Assembly: GCA_028023455.1 (NCBI GenBank)
Contig: JAQFVV010012435.1
Coordinates: forward strand, 2,854,001-2,918,000
Direction: 5' to 3'
Origin: Epiperipatus broadwayi
Taxonomy: Eukaryota; Onychophora; Udeonychophora; Euonychophora; Peripatidae
Length of the DNA stretch: 64,000 nucleotides
The position numbers and the translations under genes were made by a program. Each line of letters begins with the position of its first letter. Within the stretch, counting starts at the first letter, position 1. Shown here in pieces: positions 10,758-20,869 of the stretch. The notes beneath the pieces are model-generated. The model searched no databases. It had not been told where the DNA came from and saw nothing but the letters and a program-made list of their open reading frames with translations.

Positions 10758-10955
10758 TGGAAGGATGGCTCAGTTAGTTGGAGCATTATTTTACAATTTA
10801 ATAATCAAGAATCTAAGAATTCAAGTTCAATTCCCATGCTAGTACTGTCACTTGTCAGGCTGGTAATACCTGAAAAAAAGAGGAGAATAATACCTCTATA
10901 CTAACCTGTGAGCTAGTCCAACAAATAAATACAACCACAATATCATCATCACAAA
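10758..10955 (+). repeat. tRNA-derived SINE
   Basis: The 5' end has a tRNA-like head: an A-box region TGGCTCAGTTAGTTGGAGCA (10765-10784) and a B-box-like AGTTCAATTCC (10824-10834). Both are at tRNA spacing and would be an internal RNA polymerase III promoter. The body contains TGTCAGGCTGGTAATACCTG and GAGGAGAATAATACCTC. The copy ends in an A-rich and ATCATCATC tail. A degraded relative with the same body words is at about 19150-19290. Target-site duplications were not resolved. Confidence 0.65.
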
Positions 10956-11974
10956 CCTTCAAGAAAACATAGCTTAATCTGTTGTAATTAGCTCTTAATA
11001 ACATATTGAACATTTTTCACATTGGCATATATATATTGGCCCTTAGAACAAATATTTTTGGAGTTGGTCTACAATATTATACGTTTAAACATTGCAGGGA
11101 TTATTTCTATTCTAAGATGAATTACAAATCAAAGTTATTCAATTAATCTCGCGTTAGTTATGCGAATAAATTTATGAAATAAAGAATAATCGATGTACGG
11201 GCATTTTTAAAATGAATTAGCTAGCTTTTATTTTTAACATTTTAAAAAAATTTTATCATTTTTTTTTTTTTACAAACGATAAAATCTGTTAATTTCATAA
11301 TTAAATTTGTTTATACAGCAAGCAAATCTAATTAATACTGCGTATATAAATGTTATTTTAAATAACTTAAAAATTTGTTTATTTTTGGAATGTTAGGTAA
11401 CAAAAAGTGATTTTATAAATGAGTTGAAGATTGCGATTGAAAATGTTTTAATCCACAAACGATAGTTGTCTTTTTTGATTTATGTTTTTTTTTTTTTTTT
11501 TTTTGTAAACTCCTAATTAAAATCTTATGGTTTACATGGGATCAAAATATCATTAATTGCAAACAAAAAGGGGAAAGAATGCAGAAACTTTTATTATTTA
11601 AAAAATTTATACTAGTTAATAAAATTATATACTGCACTAATGTGCTTGCATATTATATATATACATGGTGAACCAAAAGTAGTTGGACAGTAAATGATAA
11701 CGTTTTTTTTTCAGATTACATATATAATTATATTACATATACAAACCCTATTCCACTTCCTATCCACCCACTTTTAGTTTATTCTGTGTATATATATATA
11801 TATATATATTGGTTGTTCTATGGTTACGTGTAATGTTTTAACTATATATACTACTTTATAATTAAAACATTATGATATATAGTTAGAAAATATCATGTAC
11901 TAATATTAGAGATGTAGGATGAGAATGCAAGGGAAGGGGAAACAATTCAAATTTTTTTTGTTCATTAAAGGGTA
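10956..11974. other. AT-rich spacer
   Basis: T and A homopolymers and (TA)n tracts (11775-11810). GAACCAAAAGTAGTTGGACAG near 11670 hints at a transposon end, but no partner was found. Confidence 0.35.
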
Positions 11975-12185
11975 AGGATTTGCTATCTCAATATAAACTG
12001 AGCACTGATTATATATATGTATGGGAGATGGTAATCTGGACCAACTGATGAATGCTAGCATGAAATACGTATATTGGTGATTATTTAAATTTTCTGTATG
12101 TGTGTGGTCATGGGTATCAGTAGTATGAGATAGTGTATAGTGAAGTGCTTGAAAGTCTGAGTTCAAATCCCTTATATTTTTCAAA
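11975..12185 (+). mobile_element. Retrozyme-like repeat, copy 1 (plus)
   Basis: A member of a dispersed family with copies near 12.4, 17.5, 48.2 and 51.0 kb. The order is TCTCAATATAA...CTGAGCACTGATTATATATA, the hammerhead core (12032-12083), GATTATTTA, a GT-rich piece, then GTATCAGTAGTATGAGATAG and AAAGTCTGAGTTCAAATCCC. The last segment resembles a polymerase III B box. The family has no coding capacity. A self-cleaving motif in a short non-coding repeat is the defining feature of metazoan retrozymes. Confidence 0.7.
12032..12083 (+). ncRNA. Hammerhead ribozyme, type I, copy 1
   Basis: Seen in the sequence: TAATC (12032-12036) pairs with GATTA (12079-12083), and ACCAA (12040-12044) pairs with TTGGT (12074-12078), forming stem I with a TGG bulge. 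CTGATGA is at 12045-12051. Stem II is ATGCTAGCAT (12052-12061), then GAAA (12062-12065). A two-base-pair stem III with loop ACGT leads to the NUH triplet ATA (12071-12073). Every invariant core base is present. Self-cleavage after 12073 is predicted from the known hammerhead rules and has not been shown. Confidence 0.8.
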
Positions 12186-12359
12186 TCTTTTTTGTAATTA
12201 ATTATTTATTTATAAATTAGTTTATTTAAAAAACAATCCAATCTTTTTGCTTGTTTTATAAAATGTATTCTTTTATAAAGGTTTTCTCGTGAATTATGCT
12301 CGTAGCTATTGAAGTGAACATTTTGACATTTATAATACATGTTTTTCAATAATTGGAAA

Positions 12360-12650
12360 GATTCGAACTTAGGATTTTGCAATCTATATTCATCGTCCAC
12401 TCTATCTCAAACAATTAACCCACATGACTACCTATATGCAAAAAAGATAGATGATCCCCAATATACGTATTTTGTGCAGACCAGGACTCATCAGTTGGCC
12501 AGATCATAATTTCTTACACATATATACAATCAGGGCTTGCTTTATATTAAGATAGCAATTTCTTAAACTTTAATAAATAGGCTTCAATCTTTGCACCCCT
12601 CCAACTATTTAACCATCCATTTCATTGAAAAACTAATAATGGAATGCTCA
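12360..12650 (-). mobile_element. Retrozyme-like repeat, copy 2 (minus)
   Basis: The same family in reverse orientation. From the right it reads the CCATTTCATTG segment (12617-12627), GCTTTATATTAAGATAGC in plus-strand form (12538-12555), the hammerhead region (12452-12509), and ends at ATTCGAACTTAGG (12361), which is the reverse of the GAGTTCAAATCC-like end. It lies tail to tail with copy 1. Confidence 0.65.
12452..12509 (-). ncRNA. Hammerhead ribozyme, degenerate copy 2
   Basis: Minus strand: GATC, a TGG bulge and CCAA, then CTGATGAG, a stem-II region with mismatches (TCCTGGTCTGCA), CAAAA in place of GAAA, ATACGTATA, then TTGG and GGATC. Stem I remains complementary (CCAA/TTGG and GATC/GATC). 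The loss of GAAA and of part of stem II suggests it no longer cleaves efficiently. Confidence 0.6.
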
Positions 12651-12839
12651 AAGTCCTTGAAGTATTTGATATTATAGTCATACATTACATCAATTTAACC
12701 CTCATATTACCAGGAAATTACATATCCATATATTAATGGAAGAAGGATGGCTGAACTTATAGATATAAGCTATTTCCAAGGCAATATGTAATTAATAGAT
12801 TCATTCAGTGTACTGAATGTTTTCTATATAAGTAACTAG

Positions 12840-12960
12840 AGGGATTGGAACTTAATTTTTTTTAGACTATATTCATCTTCTAATTATTCAAAACAACCAA
12901 CACCATAACCACATGCATGCAAAAAAGACAGGCAATGGTTCAAAAATATTCATAATAGTC
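12840..12960 (-). repeat. Degraded relic of the retrozyme-like family
   Basis: GGATTGGAACTTA, then CTATATTCATCTTCTAATTA..CAAAACAACCAACACCATAACCACATGCATGCAAAAAAGACAG, follows the order of copy 2 (12360-12450). The hammerhead segment is not recognisable. Confidence 0.4.
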
Positions 12961-13802
12961 TATACAGAATTGTGTATGGTGTCTCCAATGAATTGTGGGT
13001 AAATATTGATTATCTTGTTAATTTGATAACAGTAAATTAGCAAAAATTTATTCAAAAGTAAAATATATATTGTCTTTAAATATAGATAACAAGTAATAAA
13101 AAACAATATAAAGTATGCCTTAAAAAATCTAAATAAATTTTTATATTATATTTCATTATTGTGTTTATTTTTTAATTTATGTTTAATATTAGATAAAAAT
13201 ATTTTTTGTATAATTACTATGTTAAAATATCTAATTTCTTATTATTTATATTTTATTACCTCCCACTTTCTTCCTGGAATAGAACATGTCTTGGATCATG
13301 TGTCAGTAAAGTGTGGTGAAATAGAAGTTTAAGATCAATTTGTCTATATATGACGTTAAGCTTAAGTTTGTAAAACAATGTACATATGAAGTTAAATTGT
13401 AACACATGTTATTTGGTTCAGCTGATCCTTATGTATCTGTATTGTAGAAGATTAGCCCAGCTTCTGGGCTGATGAATGACTGTGAGAGGATTGAGCTGAG
13501 GGTGAATGATACATTGATGGAATCAAATACTTACAATATGACTCAAATTTATTTGTGTATTTTTCATTGATGAGTATTAATAAACAAATGTATTAACCTA
13601 TTCATTTACACAATCACATGACCAATTACTCTGTAGCAATTCTCCCAATGAACATTATTTACTTAACATTACAATAAATATAATTATTAAAATACATACA
13701 AGACCCAATTTTTAGAGAGGGAGAAGCAGGACTTTTTTTGTTTATAGCATTAAACATCACATGATCACTATCTCTATACTAGCACATAATTGTTGTAAAC
13801 AA
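12961..13802. other. Spacer without recognised content
   Basis: AT-rich, with a somewhat more complex stretch at 13250-13510. No ORF, tRNA or repeat arm was identified. Confidence 0.4.
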
Positions 13803-13957
13803 AGGCAAAACTCTCCATACAGTAGTGCCACCCTGTGCCAAACAGAGTAATCAATGGATACCAGAATGAGTAGGTACTAGATAGGAATTTTATGCACAAG
13901 CCTTCTGGAATCCATTGATTACTCTGTTTGGCACAGGGTGGCACTATGCCAGGCTTT
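13803..13957. mobile_element. Foldback element FB2, short copy
   Basis: The left arm GGCAAAACTCTCCATACAGT through CAGAGTAATCAATGGA (13803-13858) is mirrored by TCCATTGATTACTCTGTTTG...GGCACTATGCCAGGC (about 13910-13955). Longer members of the family are at 41591-41936 and 44297-44560. It is non-coding, and the family's terminal word is GGCAAAACTCTCCATA. Confidence 0.8.
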
Positions 13958-14929
13958 TTTATCTTATGTTTACAGTGTTCTTTTTAGACATACAATGCTG
14001 GCTGATGTAAATTTGAATGTATAGCTAAGTTTGTTTTCATGTTCTAGAAATATAGAATTTGGGTCTGGATTGCCTTTGGCCCTTTTGGTATTGGGAAAAT
14101 CTTGCTGCTAGGCCAATGCTCCAAAGTAAATGGTACTGCAGCTGGTTGAGTTACATGAGATCTTGTACACAATTTGTGGAATTTGAGTAGAGGGAAGTTT
14201 ATCCTTGAAATTGCTGATCAAGCAGTTTACAAATAAATGTGTATAATTCAACACAAATTATATTGATACTTTGAGAAACAATAGTTATATAAGAGAGAAA
14301 ATATCTAGAGTTTGAGATCACTTGGTGTGGATCTGAAGATTTAGATCTGATTTTGGTGTACAATTTTTTAAGAATATTGATAAGATTTTTGTATTTATAT
14401 CCACACTGGCATAACTCATTAATATACTTGTCGGTGTTAGGGATTTGTCATCTGTTTCCCAGCTTGCACAAGTTATTTTTAGGCCATAAAACAAATTTGC
14501 CTATATATTATAACCTACATCAGCCAGCATATTGTATGTCTAGAAAAGAACAATGCTAAATGTAAGATAAAGAAAACCTCTCATATTGCAAATTATCATA
14601 GTAATATAAACAAAAAGGAATCCTGCTACCTCTTCTTCAAAAAGTGGATCATGCAAGCATAATTTGGCATACAATTTGAATATATTTTACATGATATTTA
14701 TATCACATTTTTCACCCATAATTTCATTCATTCACTGCTATGATTATGATATCAATACAAAGATATTGAAAGCAGGATTAGCATATTAAATTAAAAGATT
14801 TCATTTTTATGCTTTTATTAATTTGCTTTGCCAAGTGTTTAATATATTTATTATAATCATTTTAAAACAAGTAAAAGAACATAATACAGAATCTATATTT
14901 ATTGTGTGTGTGTATATATATATATATAT
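13958..14929. other. Spacer without recognised content
   Basis: No supported gene. The 14353-14559 open frame is short, unconserved within the window and hydrophobic, and I do not call it. Confidence 0.4.
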
Positions 14930-14968
14930 TGTAACGATATATATATGCGATATATAAATATGTCGTTA
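14930..14968. repeat. Terminal palindrome of element A
   Basis: TGTAACGA at the outer end is mirrored by TCGTTACA about 25 bp inward, with TA-rich sequence between (TATATATATGCGATATATAA). The related end at 38.94-39.04 kb keeps the motif as CGTTACA/TGTAATG. A conserved terminal hairpin could matter for integration or for LTR ends. Confidence 0.6.
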
Positions 14969-15404
14969 CATTTATTTAAAATAAAAACTTAAAAGTTCGC
15001 AAATAAAAGGAAAAAACTAAACGCTAAAATTAAAATGTTTGTTAAACATATATATATTCGCACGGATGCTAAACTTTAAAAATATTTTTTTCATAAACAA
15101 GAAAAAAAAGTATTTGAACGTATTTTTTTAAATAAAAAAATACAAGATTGAAATATAAAAATATTTTAATAAAAAAATAACGTAAGTTAAAATAAATACA
15201 GGTATTAATTAATTCCTGTAATCTATAAATGGAAATGATTGTTTATTAATTATCTAAAAGCTGTTTAATTAAAAAGTCAGACGAAAAGTTAGATAAGAGA
15301 AGAAAGAGAAATTAGTTTGACCAATGGAAGCACTAGGCCTTGGCTCGGACCCTAACGAAAGTGATGGATTAGTGATGTTTTGTTGATTGAATCCATGTGG
15401 ATAA

Positions 15405-15489
15405 TATAAAAAGGGAAATACAGTTTTTTCGGACAGTGCCAGCATTGTGTGCTTGAGAGATGTGGTATGACACACATACCACACTCTCT
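15405..15489 (+). promoter_or_regulatory. TATA box and downstream stem-loop of element A
   Basis: TATAAAAAG at 15405-15413 is a canonical TATA box. About 45 bp downstream, GAGAGATGTGGTATG and CATACCACACTCTCT form a stem of nine contiguous pairs plus an offset CTCTC/GAGAG extension (15456-15489) around a four-to-five-base loop. In an LTR this would place the cap site just before or at the hairpin. Confidence 0.5.
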
Positions 15490-17067
15490 ATAAAAAAAAA
15501 AAAATGAAAAGACTGTGATACCTTGAACCAGCTATTGCCATATCCAGAACATTACCTTCCAATGGAGGCGTCGCGGGAATTGAAAGCAAAGGCCTGGACT
15601 CTTCTACCATAAGCTATATGAAATGAACAATTGTTAAAATCAATTAAGAACTTTCGTCAAGTTTTACAAATTGATAAACAAGCCAACTGAAATGTTAAAA
15701 CGGACTCTTTCTGACTTTTGTAAGTTTTTAAATCAAATTAATAATGTTTAATTTTATATGTTTTCCAATTGATAAACATCATTTCTATTTTTTTTTTCTT
15801 ATTGTAAAGATTATTTAAATGTATGAAATTTAAGTTGTTTATAGACGCTTGCATGGATTCGTTTGCGGTTAATTATATTTTGGTTTTCATATTTGATCAA
15901 AATATATAGACATTCGATAAATAATGATACCTTACGGTGAGTATCTAAAATGTATTTATCCGGATGTCTTTTAAGTTATTGGTGACAATGCAAGTATCTT
16001 ATGGTGAATACTATTGGGTTACTTATAAGTTTCCCTCTGTGATTGTCGGTATCAATAATTTTGTATTTTGATCGTTTATGTTTATTTTGAAATGTTTTTG
16101 ACCGTGGAATCTATGTAATCAATCTATACCCAACATTTTTAAACAAATCTGTGTGAACATATTTAAATGTTAAAATTAAGTCGGGCGTGAATGGCTATAT
16201 AGTTTTGTAAAGTTGTATTAAGGGAGGGTAATCTTAGGTTATTCATTTCGTAGTTGAATTGGTTCAATGGATTGGATATATTTGTGTAATTAGTAGATGT
16301 AGAATGAGGTCCGCTATGGGCAGGATTATAGATATACACCACACACCCTCTGTTTGCCTATGGATGGGTTTGTAAGTCAGCAGAAGACCGCAGTCCATTC
16401 CTATGGAGTTTTTTGTTTATTGTTCTACTTGCCAACAGATGTCACATTCCTGTTGGTGGAGAGTCAATGTCTTCTCTATTTCTACTTATTGTTCAGATGT
16501 ACATTCCTGACAATATAGTATTTTGTGTTGTTGTATCATGCTACATTGAATACATGAATGTATCAGATGGATTGGCGCCAATTTGGTTGCGAAATTTGTT
16601 GCCTAAGGTTAAATCAGGGAAGAATATTTTCTTTTCAAATGCAGATCTATGTAGTCTATTCATACTTGACTATCTAAATAATAATTAAACTCATTGAAAC
16701 TTAGTTAAATGTAAAATTAAAAGTTAATATAAAAATCTAAAATGTTAAACTTATTCCTCAAAATTTAAATATTATTTTATATGTGCGTAAATAAATATTT
16801 TTATATGTTAATTTCTGGCAGTGGCTTTTACTCTTTGATATTTAAGATATAAATTAAGATATAGATTTTTATCTCTGCGTCTCCACTGAGCTAGTGACTT
16901 GGGCTAACGATCGGAATATTTAAATAAAGTGGAATCTTAACAGCGCGTATCTGCCTACTTTATAAATTTTTCTAGGCTCAAATGCCTAGATGGCGCCCTG
17001 GTAGTTGCAGATATTGTTTTTGCAGTTAGATTCGATCTTCATTTTCACTTACATTCCGATTGGTACA

Positions 17068-17454
17068 ATATATATATATATTAACTTATTCACATTCATT
17101 CAAAAAATAAAAAATTGTAGAAAGCTTACTGTACCATATATTTATTTTTTATAAAAATGTTTCAGATTTCCATTACAATTAAACATATCCTGAACTATAT
17201 CCTGTTTATTCAATAGTTTTTTTTCTATGAAAATATGGTAGCAATCATGTTGCAAGTAGACTATGGCCTCTTGTTGTTTCAATATTTTTAAGACTATATC
17301 AACTTTGAAATGTATATAGTCATTTCTATTTGCTTTCTCTTATTTCCCATTCTTTCCATTTTTTAAGCATTAAGCTTTCTGATAAAAAACAAGAATGCTT
17401 AAGAAAGTTATTTTACAACTTTTTTAAATTTTGTAAAACTTCTATCTTTATGCA
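17068..17454. other. AT-rich spacer
   Basis: Begins with the (TA)n flanking element A. No coding signal is supported. Confidence 0.4.
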
Positions 17455-17840
17455 TAAAACAAATTTTATTATATTTGAGCATTTCATCATCAGATTTTCA
17501 ATTGGATGGATGGTTGAAGAGTTGGAGTGTGGAGTAGATTGAAGCATGTCCATTGAAATATGAGGTTTGGCTATCTTAATATATATATATTATATATATA
17601 TATATATATATCTGAACACTGATTATATATATATATATATCTGAACACTGATTATATATATATATATATGTATGGAAGATAGTAGTATAGACTAACTGAT
17701 GAGTGCTGGTTTAGCATGAAATACGTATATTGGTGATTATTTATCTTTTCGATATATATGTGTTCAAGTGTATCAGTGATGTGTGACAGAGTGATGAGTG
17801 GTGTGAAAGTCTGTGCTCAAATACTCTATATATTATATGG
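17455..17840 (+). mobile_element. Retrozyme-like repeat, copy 3 (plus)
   Basis: The longest copy. It opens with the segment TTCATCATCAGATTTTCAAT (17484-17503), which is shared with 51030-51055. It continues with GAAGCATGTCCATTGAAATA and GGCTATCTTAATA, expanded (TA)n carrying a tandem CTGAACACTGATTATATATA, and the hammerhead core (17691-17740). It ends GTGTGAAAGTCTGTGCTCAA. The length increase over the ~320-bp copy at 51.0 kb comes from the (TA)n expansions. Confidence 0.7.
17691..17740 (+). ncRNA. Hammerhead ribozyme, type I, copy 3
   Basis: ACTAA pairs with TTGGT (one U-G wobble) as stem I. CTGATGA is followed by a stem II of GTGCT/AGCAT with loop GGTTT, then GAAA. ATACGTATA gives a minimal stem III and the NUH triplet ATA before TTGGT. 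All core positions are intact. The wobble change in stem I relative to copy 1 keeps pairing. Confidence 0.8.
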
Positions 17841-19076
17841 ATTACTGTATCATATCAAATTCTTGAAAAGATAGAAAAGTGAAGAATAAAGTGTATACAT
17901 TTTCAATGTAGCCAGAAAATTTTTTTAAATAAATATGATCGTAAATGATTCTGTATCATAACATTTATTAAATTTACAAATTTTAATGTTTTATTTTTTA
18001 TTTTTGGATAGAATATAATTGAAGTAATATATACTGATACAACTTGTATAGTAATTTCACTGTATTGTGAGAATTTCAAAAATTGTTTTCATGAAAAAAA
18101 GACTGCTGTGTAGATTGAAATTATTATGAATATGTTTGAATTTCTGATTTATCATGCCAAAAATACCAACATATCTTGCTATTATTGCATAAATTTAATT
18201 GAAAAATGTCTATTACTAGGATTTACACATACAGAAATAAACAACAGAGAAAAACAATATACTGTACTAATACTAGAAAATATTATAGGATAACTTCAAT
18301 CTGGAAGCAATAAATATGCTTTATTTAAAGAAATCAATTCAGATAAGTAAAAACGTTTTTTTTCTGAAAAAAAAAAAAAGTTAAAACCATATACATGTAA
18401 ATATTACATAAAACAACAAAGATATAATTATATTTATTCACAATATATGACTGGCTAAAGTTGTTTTATTATTTATATTAATAATAATTTTTATCTTGCA
18501 GATATAAAATAGATGAATTCAAATCCAGGGCAACATATCTTGTGATAAATCAGCAAATTACCAAAGTAGTAGATAATATACTGAATAATGATTTTTGATG
18601 CTAAAATTATGACAAAAGTGTCATTGTAAATACAAATAAAAATCTAGACATCACATAACACATTAATAATGATTGTCTTTTTATAAAATGATAGACTCAA
18701 AAGTTGATGTTCCATTAATTAGTCATTATCTAACAGGGTTACCATTGATAAAAGATATTAAGAAATATGAAAAAATAAGTTTTATATAGCAGTTATATGA
18801 TAAAGTATTTTTTAATTTAATAAAAGTTGATGGATTCTAGAAGGGTCTCTGCTGCTAAGTAATGCATGTTTATACAAACAGTCTTTTGACATCTTTTTAG
18901 TAAACTAACTATAAATTTAAGCCTTCAAATCCAGAAGTGCTATAGAAAAGGAAAAGTAGTAATTTTGTAATTTACATCTTCTAACATTAACTGTTAAATT
19001 TCAGTAAAAAAAATTAAAGATTTAAACTTTTCAAAATACATTCAAGTATAACACAATGTTTCAAATTGTATTATCT
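17841..19076. other. AT-rich stretch without recognised content
   Basis: No domain, RNA gene or repeat family recognised in either strand. Confidence 0.4.
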
Positions 19077-19290
19077 TCTTCTCCAGGTGTTGCTGGTTTG
19101 ACCAATATCTTTACTAGCATGGATGTCAAATATAGACTATTAACATTAAAGTGATGATCTAACCAATTAGGTTAAGTTGATTAGAGTGCCATAAATTCAA
19201 TATTCATGAATGTAAAGATCAAGGCTTAATTTTCATATTGGTATTGGTCAGGTCAGCAACACCTTAAGAAGAGAGAAAAATAATATTATT
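19077..19290. repeat. Degraded SINE-related foldback
   Basis: TCTTCTCCAGGTGTTGCTGG (19077) is roughly the inverse of CAGGTCAGCAACACCTTAAGAAGA (19250-19273), giving a foldback. The right part (AGGTTAAGTTGATTAGAGTG, then GGTATTGGTCAGGTCAGCAA, then GAGAGAAAAATAATA) follows the order of the SINE at 10758-10955. It is probably an old copy with an inverted partial second copy. Confidence 0.4.
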
Positions 19291-20435
19291 TAAAAGTTGT
19301 GTTATATATTAAAACTTTGTGCTATTACTAACAGTTGAATATATATGAAAATTTTAAATAAAGTTTGAAATTTACTAAGAGTATTTAAAAATTAATATTA
19401 AATAATGGAAGTAACCAACATATAATTACAAAACGCTGGACAAACAAAATGGAAATATATTAATAATATATACATATAGAGTATATAACAATTTTTTTAC
19501 TGGTAACAGGTATTTTAATAACAACAATGATAGTTCAGGAAAAATATTTTTGTATTCTAATTATAAAATGTATTTCTAATATTTTTATAATATTGTAACA
19601 TTTTTGGCCTTTAAACTAGAAAACTTTTTCTATATTACTTAATTCTACTTCATGTAATAATTCATTTTGTGTAGAAATTGTTGATAAATTAGTTAATATC
19701 TCTTGAGACATTAAAACCCTTAAAGATTTTATTTATTTTCTTCAATTTTGGAAAACTTTGTTTTGTGGTATCAAGTATTATAGATAATGATAAATATATT
19801 CAGAAAGATATATTGATATTAAGGAAGAAATAAGAGTATATACAGACTGGATGTATGTAGAAAAATACACAATGTAACATATTTTTAAGCTCACTTTTAG
19901 ATTGTGAATTTTTTTCTTTAAATAAATCTGATTTAAATAAATTATCATTATTTTTAATTATTACCAATCTACTGCAGAATGAAGGTCTCTTCAAGCTTAA
20001 TTAATGCAGTTTCTCTGATCATTAGTCTCTCTTCTTCACATCACACTAGAAAATTTTCATTATTTCATTCATCCAACTCAAGTGATCCTTTCCTAGATCG
20101 GTCTTTGGTATTTAATTTAAAACATCAAATGATCCTCTATTATCTCTTTTAGCCATATGTTCAATTCAGTTACATAACACTATTGTTTAACTCCATTAAA
20201 ATATAATCTTATTACTTGGAAGTTTATAAAACTTTTGGAGCTAGAATTATAAAAAACTGAAATGGTCTTAAGTCCAGACCTTGATACTTTACCACAGACT
20301 AAATCCATTGTGTATATATAAAACAGTTATTACCCAAAACTAATTACAGTTGATAAAAGTTGTAATTCTTTTTCCTCTTCCCCAAATCTCTGGCCTCAAT
20401 AATCAGTAAATATCCTGTAAAATTATATAAATAAA
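19291..20435. other. AT-rich stretch without recognised content
   Basis: No coding or RNA feature is supported. A CTTCAAGCTTAATTAATGCAGTTTC segment near 19990 and its surroundings are not repeated elsewhere in the window as far as I could see. Confidence 0.35.
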
Positions 20436-20869
20436 GTAATACCAATAAGCCAATAAGCTAATGCACATGTGCTTTGTAGATGTCACTATATAAATGAATA
20501 TTCCCATTTTTATCCAAACACAAGATAAAGTCTTTGGGAAAAGATAGAATGAATCCACCTATCTTTTCAACCCAAACATATATGTATAAGCAAATCTTAA
20601 GTGTTTGAAAATGAGAGTGTGAAGTTGTTAATTGATCACTTTAAATTTAAAGTGATCAATTAACAACTTAAAGCGATCAATTAACAACTTCATACTCTCA
20701 TTTTCAAACACTTAAGATTTGCCCATACATATACATTTGGGTCGAAAAGATAGATGGATTCATTCTATCTTTTCCCAAAGACTTTATCTTGTGTTTGAAA
20801 AAAAAATGGGAGTATTCATTTATATAGTGACATCTATAAAGCACAGGTGCATTAGCTTATTGGTATTAC
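20436..20869. mobile_element. Foldback element FB3
   Basis: A 434-bp near-perfect palindrome. GTAATACCAATAAGC at the left mirrors GCTTATTGGTATTAC at the right. AAGATAAAGTCTTTGGG mirrors CCCAAAGACTTTATCTT. The centre is the self-complementary CTTTAAATTTAAAG (20640-20653) with a local repeat of GATCAATTAACAACTT. A partial relative is at about 48840-48960. Non-coding. Confidence 0.85.

Larger units (their letters stand above)
14930..17067 (+). mobile_element. LTR-like element A, possible solo LTR, inside (TA)n
   Basis: A 2.14 kb unit starts TGTAACG directly after (GT)n(TA)n and ends GGTACA directly before another (TA)n. That gives TG...CA ends as in LTRs. It has a TATA box (15405), a hairpin about 50 bp downstream, then a GC-richer block near 15530-15620. 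Large parts recur in reverse orientation in 31722-39038, and fragments are near 4 kb. It has no pol domains, so a solo LTR (left after recombination between two LTRs) is the simplest reading. Target duplication cannot be told apart inside (TA)n. It could instead be a non-coding DNA element. Confidence 0.5.

Noticed and set aside
12840-12960. Sixth hammerhead copy
   Set aside because: The flanking family sequence is recognisable, but the ribozyme segment is not, so it is listed only as a relic.
13440-13510. CTGATGA near 13469 considered as a hammerhead core
   Set aside because: No GAAA after a closable stem II and no complementary stem I.
16413-16688. 91-aa frame in element A, at first taken as a membrane protein
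   Set aside because: It lies in non-coding LTR-like sequence whose copy at 35.6 kb does not keep the frame.
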